From NCBI RefSeq assembly GCF_015999465.1, contig NZ_CP065534.1:3795708-3859707 (forward strand): a stretch of DNA of 64,000 nt, given 5' to 3'. The DNA is from Lonsdalea populi (lineage in GTDB: Bacteria > Pseudomonadota > Gammaproteobacteria > Enterobacterales > Enterobacteriaceae). The notes below the pieces were generated by a model. The model saw nothing but the letters and a program-made list of their open reading frames with translations, was not told the origin of the DNA and ran no database searches. Positions 20,508-30,358 of the stretch are shown piece after piece (within the stretch, counting starts at the first letter, position 1; each line of letters begins with the position of its first letter). The translations under genes were made by a program, and so were the position numbers.

Positions 20508-21661
20508 TATATATCCATGCCGCAGGCATGTTGAATGCCTTGGGCAACGATAATGACGAAATTGCCCTGAATTTGTCGCGCTCCGTCGCGCCCGGCATGA
20601 GCCCCGATCACCGCTGGTTATTGCACGACAGGACCTGCTGGACGGGAAAGGTGATGGCTGAACTACCGGCGATCCCCGATGCGCTGGCGAAGCATAAAAG
20701 CCGCAATAACCAACTGCTGCTGGCTGCGTTGCAGCAGATACTTCCGCAGGTTAACGCGGCGATAGCCCGGTTTGGGGCGGAACGCGTGGCCGTCGTGATG
20801 GGAACCAGCACCTCAGGCTTGGATGAAGCGGATTGCTACGTCAGCGACCAGACGATGGATTATCACTATGAACAGCAGGAGCTGGGCGATCCGTCGCGTT
20901 TTCTGGCCTCTTACCTCGGTCTGCACGGACCGGCCTACACCATATCCACCGCCTGCTCCTCCAGTTCGCGTGCGCTCATCAGCGGAAAACGGCTGATCGA
21001 TGCGGGGCTGGCGGACGTCGCCATCGTCGGCGGGGCAGACACGCTGAGCCGGATGCCGTTAAATGGGTTCGACAGTTTGGAGTCGCTGTCCGAAAAACGC
21101 TGTACGCCGTTCGGCAAACAGCGCGACGGCATTACCATCGGAGAGGGTGGCGCGCTGATGTTGATTGGCCGGGAGCCGGCCGAGATAGCCGTGCTCGGCG
21201 TCGGCGAGTCGTCGGATGCTTATCATATGTCCGCTCCGCACCCGGAGGGCGAGGGTGCCGAACGAGCGATCCGCATGGCGTTGGACGCCGCCGGCCTGGA
21301 TCCGCAAGATTTGGGCTACATCAATCTGCACGGTACGGCGACGAAGCTCAACGATCAGATTGAGTCTCAGGTGGTTCACCGCGTGTTCGGCAGCACGGTC
21401 CCCAGCAGTTCCACCAAACATCTGACCGGCCACATGTTGGGGGCGGCGGGGATTGGCGAGGCCGCCTTGTGCTGGCTGCTGCTGACGCGCGGCCTGCCGC
21501 TGCCGCCGCAGGATTTTTCCCAGAGCGAACAGGATGATGAACTGCCGCCGTGCGGTGTGCTGACTGAACCCGAGGAATTGGCGCGTCCCGTCATTCTGTC
21601 CAACTCTTTCGCATTTGGCGGCAATAATGCCTGCCTGATTTTGGGGAGGCATGATGGCTGA
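20504..21661 (+). CDS. apeO: Beta-ketoacyl-ACP synthase (main aryl polyene KS)
   Basis: 385 residues. Complete FabB/FabF-type thiolase fold: nucleophile in STACSSSSRALISG at about residue 150, first His in NLHGTATKLND at about 276, second in STKHLTGHMLGAAG at about 303. It extends the chain with malonyl-ACP units, probably as a heterodimer with the short KS-like protein ApeC. Overlaps the lipoprotein stop (ATGA). The 3' end overlaps apeP by 11 bp. Confidence 0.88.
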   Translation: MIYIHAAGMLNALGNDNDEIALNLSRSVAPGMSPDHRWLLHDRTCWTGKVMAELPAIPDALAKHKSRNNQLLLAALQQILPQVNAAIARFGAERVAVVMGTSTSGLDEADCYVSDQTMDYHYEQQELGDPSRFLASYLGLHGPAYTISTACSSSSRALISGKRLIDAGLADVAIVGGADTLSRMPLNGFDSLESLSEKRCTPFGKQRDGITIGEGGALMLIGREPAEIAVLGVGESSDAYHMSAPHPEGEGAERAIRMALDAAGLDPQDLGYINLHGTATKLNDQIESQVVHRVFGSTVPSSSTKHLTGHMLGAAGIGEAALCWLLLTRGLPLPPQDFSQSEQDDELPPCGVLTEPEELARPVILSNSFAFGGNNACLILGRHDG

Positions 21662-22130
21662 ATATGCTTGCGCAGAGCGTTACCTGCCTCATCAAACGCC
21701 GATGGTGCTGGTGGAAGAGGTGGTCGCCATTGATGACGACGGCGCCCATTGCCGGGTGAGCGTCTCGGATACCGGCGTACTGGCGCCTTTTCTGGATGCT
21801 GAGGGGAATCTGCCCGTCTGGTTCGGCATCGAGATCATCGCCCAGACCGTCGGCGTGTGGTCCGGCTGGCATCAGCGTCAGGTTAGGGACGTGAAGCCGC
21901 AGCCCGGCATGCTGTTGGGCGGACGCGGTTATCGTTGTCAGCAGGAATCCTTTCCCGCCGGATCGCAGCTGGATATTCGCGTCAGGCTACTGATGCGCGA
22001 TGAGAAGATAGGCAGCTTCGAAGGGGATATCGCGATCGCGGGAGCGTCGTTCGCTTCCGGCAGACTGAATACCTACCAGCCGGACAAAGCCGAGCTGCAA
22101 CAATTATTAGAGCAGGAAGAAAACGAATGA
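21651..22130 (+). CDS. apeP: 3-hydroxyacyl-ACP dehydratase (second)
   Basis: 159 residues from the first of two adjacent ATGs. Hotdog protein with an N-terminal catalytic-type His (YLPHQTPM, about residue 14) and an acidic residue in WFGIEIIAQTVGVWSG at about residue 60, as in FabA/FabZ. It acts with ApeI in the dehydration steps. Overlaps apeQ by 4 bp. Confidence 0.85.
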   Translation: MMAEYACAERYLPHQTPMVLVEEVVAIDDDGAHCRVSVSDTGVLAPFLDAEGNLPVWFGIEIIAQTVGVWSGWHQRQVRDVKPQPGMLLGGRGYRCQQESFPAGSQLDIRVRLLMRDEKIGSFEGDIAIAGASFASGRLNTYQPDKAELQQLLEQEENE

Positions 22131-22858
22131 GTCGTTCAGTCTTGGTAACAGGCGCCAGCAAAGGGATCGGTCAGGCCATCGCTTTGAGTCTGGCGGCGGA
22201 CGGGTTTACGGTGGCGGTGCATTATCATCGCGATCGGGAAGGCGCCGAGCAGACGCTGCGCCAGATGGTTGAATCAGGCGGTCAGGGCCGCATTATCGGA
22301 TTCGATATCGCCGATCGTGAGCAATGCCGCACGGAGATTGAGCAGGATATCGAGCGTCACGGGGCCTATTATGGCGTCGTCAATAATGCGGGCATCACCT
22401 GTGACGGCGCCTTTCCCGCGCTGGATGAAGACGCGTGGGATCGGGTCATTCACACAAACCTCGACAGCTTCTATAACGTGATCCACCCCTGCGTCATGCC
22501 GATGATCGGCCTGCGTCAGGGGGGCCGCATCATCACGCTATCGTCCGTCTCCGGTCTGATGGGAAACCGCGGTCAGGTTAACTACAGCGCGGCCAAGGCC
22601 GGAATTATCGGCGCGACGAAAGCGCTGGCCATCGAACTGGCTAAACGCAAGATCACGGTGAACTGCATCGCGCCGGGGTTGATTGATACCGGCATGATTC
22701 AGATGGAGCCCGTCGCCGTGGACGAGGCGATGAAAATGATCCCCATGAAGCGCATGGGGCAAGCAGAAGAGGTCGCCGGATTGGCGAGTTATCTGATGTC
22801 GGATATCGCAGCTTATGTGACCCGACAGGTGATTTCGATTAATGGAGGCATGCTGTAA
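22127..22858 (+). CDS. apeQ: 3-oxoacyl-ACP reductase (SDR, FabG-like)
   Basis: 243 residues. Cofactor motif VTGASKGIGQAIA at residue 7, NNAG at about 86, catalytic Ser-Tyr-Lys in SSVSGLMGNRGQVNYSAAKAG (about 138-157). It reduces the beta-keto group in each cycle using NADPH. The stop shares a base with the next start (TAATG). Confidence 0.9.
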   Translation: MSRSVLVTGASKGIGQAIALSLAADGFTVAVHYHRDREGAEQTLRQMVESGGQGRIIGFDIADREQCRTEIEQDIERHGAYYGVVNNAGITCDGAFPALDEDAWDRVIHTNLDSFYNVIHPCVMPMIGLRQGGRIITLSSVSGLMGNRGQVNYSAAKAGIIGATKALAIELAKRKITVNCIAPGLIDTGMIQMEPVAVDEAMKMIPMKRMGQAEEVAGLASYLMSDIAAYVTRQVISINGGML

Positions 22859-24084
22859 TGCGTCGTGTGGTGGTGACGGGAATGGGCGGGGTAACCGCGT
22901 TTGGCGAATCCTGGGCAAGCGTCTCCCGCGGTTTGTTGTCCGGCCGCAACGCGGTAAGCAAAATGCCGGAATGGCAGGTCTATGACGGCCTGAACACGCT
23001 GCTGGGCGCGCCCATAAAGTCGTTCCAGCTGCCTGAGCACTATACGCGCAAGCGCATCCGCTCAATGGGCCGGGTGTCGCTATTGGCGACGCGTGCGACG
23101 GAGCTGGCGTTGGAACAGGCGGGTCTGCTGGGGCATCCTGTCCTGACCAACGGCGAGACCGGCATTGCCTACGGCTCTTCCACCGGCAGCACCGGGCCGG
23201 TCAGCGAATTTGCCACCATGCTGACGGAGAAACACACCAACAACATCACTGGAACGACGTATGTCCAGATGATGCCTCACACCACGGCCGTAAACGCCGG
23301 CCTGTTCTTCGGCCTGCGGGGACGCGTGATCCCCACATCCAGCGCCTGTACGTCCGGCAGTCAGGCCATCGGTTATGCGTGGGAAGCCATCCGGCACGGC
23401 TATCAGACGGTGATGGTGGCGGGCGGCGCTGAAGAACTGTGTCCGTCGGAAGCCGCCGTTTTCGATACGCTGTTTGCTACCAGCCAGCGCAATGACGCCC
23501 CGGAAACGACCCCGGCGCCGTTCGATGCCGGACGCGATGGTCTGGTGATTGGAGAAGGGGCCGGGACGTTAATTCTGGAAGCGCTGGACCACGCCGTGGC
23601 GCGCGGTGCGACCATCTATGCGGAGCTGGTGGGGTTCTACACCAACTGCGATGCGGCGCATATCACCCAACCTCAGCGCGAAACCATGCAGCTATGCATT
23701 GAAGGCGCTCTGCGCGTCGCCGGCTTGTCGCCGAAAAATATCGGCTATATCAATGCGCATGGCACGGCGACGGATCGCGGCGATATCGCGGAAAGCCTGG
23801 CGACGGCGGCGGTGTTCGGTCGCTCTACGCCCATCTCCTCGTTGAAAAGCTATTTCGGCCATACGCTGGGAGCCTGCGGTTCGCTGGAGGCCTGGATGTC
23901 GATTGAAATGATGCGTGCGGGGTGGTTTGCTCCGACGCTGAATTTACGGCAGCCAGCCGAAGAGTGTGGCGAGTTGGACTACATCATGAGCGAACCTCGG
24001 CGTATTGAGGTGGATTATGTGCAGTCGAATAATTTTGCGTTCGGCGGCATCAACACCTCGCTGATTTTCCACCGCTGGAAGTAA
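22858..24084 (+). CDS. apeR: Beta-ketoacyl-ACP synthase (second complete KS)
   Basis: 408 residues, FabF-like. Nucleophile in TSSACTSGSQAIG at about residue 163, NAHGTATDRGD with His at about 300, and SYFGHTLGACGS with His at about 336. Two complete KSs plus a KS-like factor are typical of APE clusters; ApeR probably performs early condensations. Last gene of the operon. Confidence 0.88.
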   Translation: MRRVVVTGMGGVTAFGESWASVSRGLLSGRNAVSKMPEWQVYDGLNTLLGAPIKSFQLPEHYTRKRIRSMGRVSLLATRATELALEQAGLLGHPVLTNGETGIAYGSSTGSTGPVSEFATMLTEKHTNNITGTTYVQMMPHTTAVNAGLFFGLRGRVIPTSSACTSGSQAIGYAWEAIRHGYQTVMVAGGAEELCPSEAAVFDTLFATSQRNDAPETTPAPFDAGRDGLVIGEGAGTLILEALDHAVARGATIYAELVGFYTNCDAAHITQPQRETMQLCIEGALRVAGLSPKNIGYINAHGTATDRGDIAESLATAAVFGRSTPISSLKSYFGHTLGACGSLEAWMSIEMMRAGWFAPTLNLRQPAEECGELDYIMSEPRRIEVDYVQSNNFAFGGINTSLIFHRWK

Positions 24085-24102
24085 TACGCTCTCTTATTTA
24101 CC

Positions 24103-24131
24103 GGATAACCTGTTTCACCCGCGGGTTATCC
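24103..24131 (+). terminator. Hairpin after the aryl polyene operon
   Basis: GGATAACC (24103-24110) pairs perfectly with GGTTATCC (24124-24131), 18 bp after the apeR stop. There is no clear T tract, so it may mark a transcript end by another route. Confidence 0.5.
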
Positions 24132-24280
24132 AATATCGCGACTTGGTCTCATTTTAATCCCCTCCGTTTCTTGTAAGAATTTATTCAGCGCCTTTCCATT
24201 TCAAAGAAAAATAATCGATAAAAAAATCCTTGATGTCATTTTTAGATATTTTAGTCACACTCTTACCGTAATTTATTTTG

Positions 24281-24409
24281 ATGCTAATTATTGATTTTGT
24301 GGGTGATTGTTTTTCTATCCGGATTATTGATATGGCGGTGTTCTTCGGCTTTGTGAGTGGGGTTATTTCGTCCTTTCTTACGTATAAAGGGGGATTCACT
24401 GAATGGTGA
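24281..24409 (+). CDS. Possible small membrane peptide (doubtful)
   Basis: A 42-codon frame in the AT-rich stretch between apeR and pstS. Its second half, from an internal ATG at 24332, reads as a hydrophobic segment (MAVFFGFVSGVISSFL) ending in a short charged tail. No good ribosome-binding site precedes either ATG. The surrounding region (24132-24560) shows no other gene; its base composition is unlike its neighbours. Confidence 0.15.
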   Translation: MLIIDFVGDCFSIRIIDMAVFFGFVSGVISSFLTYKGGFTEW

Positions 24410-24569
24410 TTAAGGTAGGAAAATAAACCCGCGCGTCGTTTAATTCGGCGTTAATTGCCGTTCCGTCCGGGTGAAAATAGCGAAGACGGATGAAACGACG
24501 CAGGCGTAGAAAGGTGCGAATTAACTACGAAATAAGGGGGTCATCAAAGAGTCATGGTAAACACTGTGA

Positions 24570-24611
24570 TCGTCATAAAAATGTCATATTTCATACATTT
24601 TACTGTCATCC
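24570..24611 (+). promoter_or_regulatory. Tandem PHO boxes of pstS (PhoB binding)
   Basis: Two PhoB-type units: GTCATAAAAATGTCATA at 24572-24588 and ACATTTTACTGTCATCC at 24595-24611, each with 7-mer repeats of the TGTCA type spaced 11 bp. The arrangement closely follows the E. coli pstS promoter, including the ATTTTTTGCTTC stretch after it. Phosphate starvation should induce the operon. Confidence 0.85.
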
Positions 24612-24702
24612 AATTGACCTATTTTTTGCTTCAGCAAACTACACTCTGATAATACACGCTCGCTCTGGGTCTACACGTTGATAATATCCCACAGGAGGGA
24701 TT

Positions 24703-25743
24703 ATGAAACTGATTCGTTCCACTGTTGCCAGTCTTGTTGCAGCAGGTGTTTCTCTGACTGCCGTTTCTGCCTTCGCTGCCGTTAACATCACCGGCGCAGG
24801 CGCGACCTTCCCCGCTCCGGTCTATGCCAAATGGGCTGACTCCTACCAGAAAGAAACCAGCAATAAAGTTAACTATCAAGGCATTGGTTCTTCCGGCGGG
24901 GTGAAGCAGGTGACGGCTAAAACCGTAGACTTCGGCGCATCCGACGCTCCGCTGAAGGATGAAAAGCTGACTCAGGATCATCTGTTTCAGTTTCCGACCG
25001 TCATCGGCGGTATCGTGCTGGCGGTCAACGTTCAGGGCGTGAAGCAGGGCGAACTGACGCTGGACGGCAAGACGCTGGGTGATATCTACCTGGGCACCAT
25101 CAAGAAATGGAACGACCCGGCCATCGCCAAGCTGAACCCGAATGCGACGCTGCCGAACCAGGATATCGCCGTCGTCCGCCGCGCCGATGGGTCAGGCACC
25201 TCCTACGTGTTCACCAGCTACCTGGCGAAAGTGAATGCGCAGTGGAAAGAGAAAGTCGGTTCCGGCAACACGGTGAACTGGCCGACCGGTCTGGGCGGAA
25301 AAGGCAACGACGGGATCGCCGCTTTCGTACAGCGCTTGCCGGGGTCGATCGGTTACGTCGAATACGCTTACGCCAAACAGAACAACCTGGTTTACACCAA
25401 GCTGATCTCTGCGGACGGTAAAGCGGTCAGCCCGTCTGGCGCTTCGTTCAGCAACGCAGCGAAAGGCGTGGACTGGAGCCAGTCCTTCGCGCAGGATCTG
25501 ACCGATCAGAAAGGCGACGATGTGTGGCCAATTACCTCCACCACCTTCATCTTGCTGCAAAAAACGCAGAGCAAACCGGAAATCGGCAAGGAAGTGCTGA
25601 AGTTCTTCGACTGGGCTTACGATAAAGGCGCCGCTCAGGCGGAAGCGCTGGATTACGCGACGTTGCCGAAAGAGGTCGTCGAACAGGTTCGCGCCGCGTG
25701 GAAAACCCAGATTAAAGACAGTGAGGGTAAAGCCCTGTACTAA
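24703..25743 (+). CDS. pstS: Phosphate ABC transporter periplasmic binding protein
   Basis: 346 residues, same as E. coli PstS. Signal peptide of about 25 residues ending AFA; the mature protein begins [14 protein letters not shown], the phosphate-contacting N-terminal loop. A second ligand loop is [23 protein letters not shown] precedes the ATG. It binds phosphate in the periplasm and hands it to PstCA. Confidence 0.98.
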   Translation: MKLIRSTVASLVAAGVSLTAVSAFAAVNITGAGATFPAPVYAKWADSYQKETSNKVNYQGIGSSGGVKQVTAKTVDFGASDAPLKDEKLTQDHLFQFPTVIGGIVLAVNVQGVKQGELTLDGKTLGDIYLGTIKKWNDPAIAKLNPNATLPNQDIAVVRRADGSGTSYVFTSYLAKVNAQWKEKVGSGNTVNWPTGLGGKGNDGIAAFVQRLPGSIGYVEYAYAKQNNLVYTKLISADGKAVSPSGASFSNAAKGVDWSQSFAQDLTDQKGDDVWPITSTTFILLQKTQSKPEIGKEVLKFFDWAYDKGAAQAEALDYATLPKEVVEQVRAAWKTQIKDSEGKALY

Positions 25744-25788
25744 TGGTGTGTTGTACGATAGAACGTTTCCCATCATGTAGTAACAGAG

Positions 25789-25820
25789 AGGTGGATAAAC
25801 CGGAAACGGCCTATCCACCT
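25789..25820 (+). other. Stable hairpin in the pstS-pstC spacer
   Basis: AGGTGGATA (25789-25797) pairs perfectly with TATCCACCT (25812-25820), and CCG/CGG can extend it inside the loop. No T run follows. Such hairpins after a binding-protein gene usually protect the upstream mRNA and lower expression of the membrane genes. Confidence 0.65.
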
Positions 25821-25866
25821 TTGAACATTTCATTGGGTTATCCCAGTTTATTAGGAAGAGAGTTGT

Positions 25867-26826
25867 ATGGCTGAATATAAGCCAACCATTACTCCACCAG
25901 GAAAACATGGCGACGTGATCTTCGGCGCGATAGTCCGGTTGGCGGCGCTGTTAACGTTGCTGCTGCTGGGCGGTATTATCGTTTCGCTGATGATTGCGTC
26001 CTGGCCCAGTATTCAAGCCTTCGGTTTTTCATTCCTGTGGACGAAAGAGTGGGATGCGCCTGCGGGGAAGTTCGGTGCGCTGGTCCCGATTTACGGCACT
26101 ATCGTCACGTCGTTGATTGCGTTGATCATCGCCATTCCCATCAGTTTCGGCATCGCGCTGTTTCTGACGGAGCTGGCTCCCGGCTGGTTGAGGCGTCCGC
26201 TGGGCGTCGCCATTGAGCTGCTGGCGGCGATCCCCAGCATCGTGTACGGCATGTGGGGGCTGTTTATTTTTGCTCCGCTGTTCGCTGAATATTTTCAACA
26301 GCCGGTGGGAAACGTCCTGTCAGCGGTTCCGTTCGTGGGCGCGCTGTTCTCCGGTCCTGCCTTCGGCATTGGTATTCTGGCCGCCGGCGTGATTCTGGCC
26401 ATCATGATCATCCCTTACATCGCCGCCGTCATGCGCGACGTCTTTGAGCAGACGCCGGTGATGATGAAAGAGTCGGCTTACGGCATTGGCTGCACCACCT
26501 GGGAAGTGATCTGGCATATTGTGCTGCCGTTCACCAAAAATGGGGTGATCGGCGGCGTCATGCTGGGTCTGGGACGCGCGTTAGGCGAGACCATGGCGGT
26601 GACCTTCATTATCGGCAATACCTATCAACTGGACAGCGCCTCGCTGTTCATGCCCGGCAACAGCATCACCTCCGCGCTGGCCAACGAATTCGCCGAGGCG
26701 GAAAGCGGCCTGCATACCGCGGCGCTGATGGAGCTGGGGCTGATTCTGTTTGTGATTACGTTCATTGTGCTGGCCTGCTCAAAATTCATGATCACGCGTC
26801 TGGCGAAAAATGAGGGGGCAAGCTGA
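25867..26826 (+). CDS. pstC: Phosphate ABC transporter permease PstC
   Basis: 319 residues; six hydrophobic segments beginning at about residue 25. The EAA-type loop for ATPase contact is at about 205-225 ([21 protein letters not shown]). AGGAAGAG precedes the ATG. It forms the inner-membrane channel with PstA. Its stop shares a base with pstA. Confidence 0.97.
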   Translation: MAEYKPTITPPGKHGDVIFGAIVRLAALLTLLLLGGIIVSLMIASWPSIQAFGFSFLWTKEWDAPAGKFGALVPIYGTIVTSLIALIIAIPISFGIALFLTELAPGWLRRPLGVAIELLAAIPSIVYGMWGLFIFAPLFAEYFQQPVGNVLSAVPFVGALFSGPAFGIGILAAGVILAIMIIPYIAAVMRDVFEQTPVMMKESAYGIGCTTWEVIWHIVLPFTKNGVIGGVMLGLGRALGETMAVTFIIGNTYQLDSASLFMPGNSITSALANEFAEAESGLHTAALMELGLILFVITFIVLACSKFMITRLAKNEGAS

Positions 26827-27713
26827 TGGCGACGATGGAAATCGAACGCCGCGACGAGAAAGCGCGCAACCGGCGAAAAATGCAGTCCTGGCGTCGTCAG
26901 AAGAACCGCATCGCGCTGTGTCTGTCCATGCTGACTATGGCGTTCGGGCTGTTCTGGCTGATTTGGATTCTGTTCTCCACCTTTACCCGGGGATTCGACG
27001 GCATGTCGATGGCGCTGTTCACCGAAATGACGCCGCCGCCCAATACTCCCGGCGGCGGTCTGGCGAATGCGATCGTCGGCAGCGGGCTGCTCATCCTGTG
27101 GGCCACGCTGTTCGGCACGCCGCTCGGCATCCTGGCTGGCATCTATCTGGCGGAGTACGGCCGTAAGTCGCTCATCGCCGAAGTGATTCGCTTCATTAAC
27201 GATATTTTGCTGTCGGCGCCTTCCATCGTGGTCGGTCTCTTCGTTTACACGCTGGTCGTGGCGAAGATGGAGCACTTTTCCGGCTGGGCCGGCGTGATAG
27301 CGCTGGCGCTGCTGCAGGTGCCTATCGTGATCCGCACGACCGAGAACATGCTGAAGCTGGTGCCGGACAGCCTGCGCGAAGCGGCGTATGCGCTGGGGAC
27401 GCCGAAGTGGAAAATGATTTCCGCCATTACCCTGAAAGCCTCCGTGTCCGGCATCATCACCGGGATTTTGCTGGCGGTGGCGCGCATCGCCGGGGAAACG
27501 GCGCCGCTGCTGTTCACCTCGCTGTCGAATCAGTTCTGGAGCACCGATCTGATGAACCCGATAGCCAACCTGCCGGTCACCATCTTCAAGTTCGCTATGA
27601 GTCCGTTCAAAGAGTGGCAGGATTTGGCCTGGGCCGGCGTGCTGCTGATTACGCTCTGCGTTCTGTTGCTGAATATTGTGGCGCGCGTGCTGTTCGCTAA
27701 GAAAAGCGCCTGA
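26826..27713 (+). CDS. pstA: Phosphate ABC transporter permease PstA
   Basis: 295 residues; E. coli PstA is 296. Basic N-terminus ([18 protein letters not shown]) then six membrane segments. The EAA loop [20 protein letters not shown] lies at about residue 182. Begins one base before the pstC stop ends (TGATG), implying coupled translation. Confidence 0.97.
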   Translation: MATMEIERRDEKARNRRKMQSWRRQKNRIALCLSMLTMAFGLFWLIWILFSTFTRGFDGMSMALFTEMTPPPNTPGGGLANAIVGSGLLILWATLFGTPLGILAGIYLAEYGRKSLIAEVIRFINDILLSAPSIVVGLFVYTLVVAKMEHFSGWAGVIALALLQVPIVIRTTENMLKLVPDSLREAAYALGTPKWKMISAITLKASVSGIITGILLAVARIAGETAPLLFTSLSNQFWSTDLMNPIANLPVTIFKFAMSPFKEWQDLAWAGVLLITLCVLLLNIVARVLFAKKSA

Positions 27714-27750
27714 AACCCTGTCGAGTGTTGCGTAGCAGCAACACCGCTAG

Positions 27751-28542
<792 letters not shown>

Positions 28543-28555
28543 TCAGGGGAGTTTG

Positions 28556-29287
28556 ATGGAAAACCTCAATCTGAATAAACATATCTCCGGTCAGTTCAAT
28601 GCCGAGCTTGAGCACATTCGCACTCAGGTGATGACGATGGGCGGGCTGGTTGAACAGCAACTGACGGATGCCATCACGGCGATGCATAACCAGGACGAAG
28701 ACCTGGCCAAACGCGTCATCGCAGGCGACGCCAAGGTCAATATGATGGAAGTGAGCATTGATGAGGCCTGCGTGCGCATCATTGCCAAACGTCAGCCCAC
28801 GGCGAGCGATCTGCGTCTGGTCATGGCGATCATCAAGACGATTTCTGAACTGGAACGCATCGGCGACGTGGCGGACAAAATCTGCAGCACGGCGCTGGAG
28901 AAATTCTCCCACCAGCATCAGCCGCTGCTGGTCAGCCTGGAGTCGATGGGGCTGCACACGGTGCAGATGCTGCACGACGTGCTGGACGCGTTCGCCCGTA
29001 TGGATTTGGAAGAGGCGATCCGCATCTACCGGGAAGACCGCAAGGTGGATAAGGAGTACGAGGGCATCGTGCGTCAGCTGATGACCTACATGATGGAAGA
29101 CTCGCGCACCATCCCGAGCGTGTTGACCGCGCTGTTCTGCGCCCGTTCCATCGAGCGCATCGGCGACCGTTGTCAGAACATCTGCGAAATTATTTTCTAT
29201 TTCGTGAAAGGTCAGGATTTCCGCCATGTCGGCGGCGACGCGCTGGAAAAATTGCTCATCGAAAACGATGCGAAAAAAGACAGCTAA
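28556..29287 (+). CDS. phoU: Phosphate signalling protein PhoU
   Basis: 243 residues; E. coli PhoU is 241. Two PhoU three-helix domains with metal-contact motifs of the E/DxxxD type, for example [12 protein letters not shown] and [15 protein letters not shown]. It restrains PhoR when phosphate is plentiful. The start is the ATG after GGGGAGTTTG; a longer frame lies inside pstB. Confidence 0.98.
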   Translation: MENLNLNKHISGQFNAELEHIRTQVMTMGGLVEQQLTDAITAMHNQDEDLAKRVIAGDAKVNMMEVSIDEACVRIIAKRQPTASDLRLVMAIIKTISELERIGDVADKICSTALEKFSHQHQPLLVSLESMGLHTVQMLHDVLDAFARMDLEEAIRIYREDRKVDKEYEGIVRQLMTYMMEDSRTIPSVLTALFCARSIERIGDRCQNICEIIFYFVKGQDFRHVGGDALEKLLIENDAKKDS

Positions 29288-29313
29288 CGTCTTGTGATCA
29301 TATTACCGAGAAG

Positions 29314-29336
29314 GCCCCGCACCGCGGGGCTTTTCT
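29314..29336 (+). terminator. Intrinsic terminator of the pst-phoU operon
   Basis: GCCCCGC and GCGGGGC form a 7-bp GC stem around ACC, followed by TTTTCTTTTC. It lies 27 bp after the phoU stop. Confidence 0.92.
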
Positions 29337-29466
29337 TTTCCCGTCAGGAAAATCGTGTAACCGGCCGGATATGTAACATAAGATTATATTATAGTCGGAT
29401 ATGTTATTTCCCTACGTTTAGTCTGGTGTTAGCCTATGCCCTAGAAAAAGGAGGCAGGGATAACCT

Positions 29467-30303
29467 ATGAGAAATCGTTTTTTAACGTTGACGTTGGTGG
29501 CCGGATTGACCGCGCTTTCAGGGATCGCGCAGGCGGATAAGTTGGCGGATATTCAGAAGTCCGGCGTGGTGAAAGTCGCCGTTTTCGATAGTAATCCGCC
29601 GTTTGGCTATGTGGATCCCCAGAGTAAAAAGCTGGTGGGCTACGATATTGATATTGCCGAAGCCGTCGGCAAAGCGCTGGGCGTTAACGTCGAGCTGCGC
29701 GCCACCAACCCCGCAAACCGCATCCCTCTGCTGGTATCGAAAAAAGTCGATCTCATCGCCGCTAACTTCACGATCACCGACGAACGCGCCAAACAGGTCA
29801 ACTTCAGTATTCCTTACTTCACCACCGGACAAAAATTCATCGCCCGCAAAGGCGTGCTGAAAACGCCGGAAGACATCAAAAGTCAGCGCATTGGGGCGGA
29901 TAAAGGCACCGTGCAGGAAATTACGCTGCGCGAGCACTACCCTACGGCCAAGGTTATCTCTTATGACGATACCCCGCTGGCTTTCGCGGCGCTGCGTAAC
30001 GGCAACGTGCAGGCGATCACCCAGGATGACGCCAAACTGGTTGGTCTGCTGGCGAACATCCCGGCGGCGCAGAAGGCGGAGTTTGAAATCTCGTCGTTCA
30101 GCATTACCCGAGAATACCAAGGCATGGGTATTCCTAAAGGAGAAGAGGCGCTGACTAAAAAGGTCAACGACGCGCTGTCGGATCTGGAAAAACAGGGTGA
30201 GGCAGAGAGGATCTACAACCGCTGGTTCGGGCCGGATACGCTTTCCGCTCAGCCGCGCGGCGACTTTAAGTTTGCGCCGTTAGACCAACAACTTAAAAGC
30301 TGA
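29467..30303 (+). CDS. Amino-acid-type ABC transporter binding protein
   Basis: 278 residues. Signal peptide to about residue 23 (AQA). Family 3 solute-binding protein: VAVFDSNPPFGYVD, then YDIDIAEAVGKALG and DLIAANFTITDERAKQVNFS, the signature region. It should bind a polar amino acid or relative in the periplasm; the ligand cannot be read from sequence. AAGGAGG lies ten bases before the ATG. First of three genes that include two permeases but no ATPase. Confidence 0.88.
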   Translation: MRNRFLTLTLVAGLTALSGIAQADKLADIQKSGVVKVAVFDSNPPFGYVDPQSKKLVGYDIDIAEAVGKALGVNVELRATNPANRIPLLVSKKVDLIAANFTITDERAKQVNFSIPYFTTGQKFIARKGVLKTPEDIKSQRIGADKGTVQEITLREHYPTAKVISYDDTPLAFAALRNGNVQAITQDDAKLVGLLANIPAAQKAEFEISSFSITREYQGMGIPKGEEALTKKVNDALSDLEKQGEAERIYNRWFGPDTLSAQPRGDFKFAPLDQQLKS

Positions 30304-30333
30304 TATCCCTTCCGATGACTGATGCTCTCATTC

Positions 30334-30354
30334 GTCCTCCGCATCGCGGAGGAC
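30334..30354 (+). promoter_or_regulatory. Perfect hairpin covering the permease ribosome-binding site
   Basis: GTCCTCCGC and GCGGAGGAC form a perfect 9-bp stem with loop ATC. The right arm is the Shine-Dalgarno sequence (GGAGGA) of the next gene, so folding would hide it. It may reduce permease translation relative to the binding protein. Confidence 0.75.
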
Positions 30355-30358
30355 ATCA

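Noticed and set aside
24181..24399. 72-codon minus-strand frame between apeR and pstS
   Set aside because: GTG start without a ribosome-binding site in an AT-rich stretch; composition resembles random low-GC translation.
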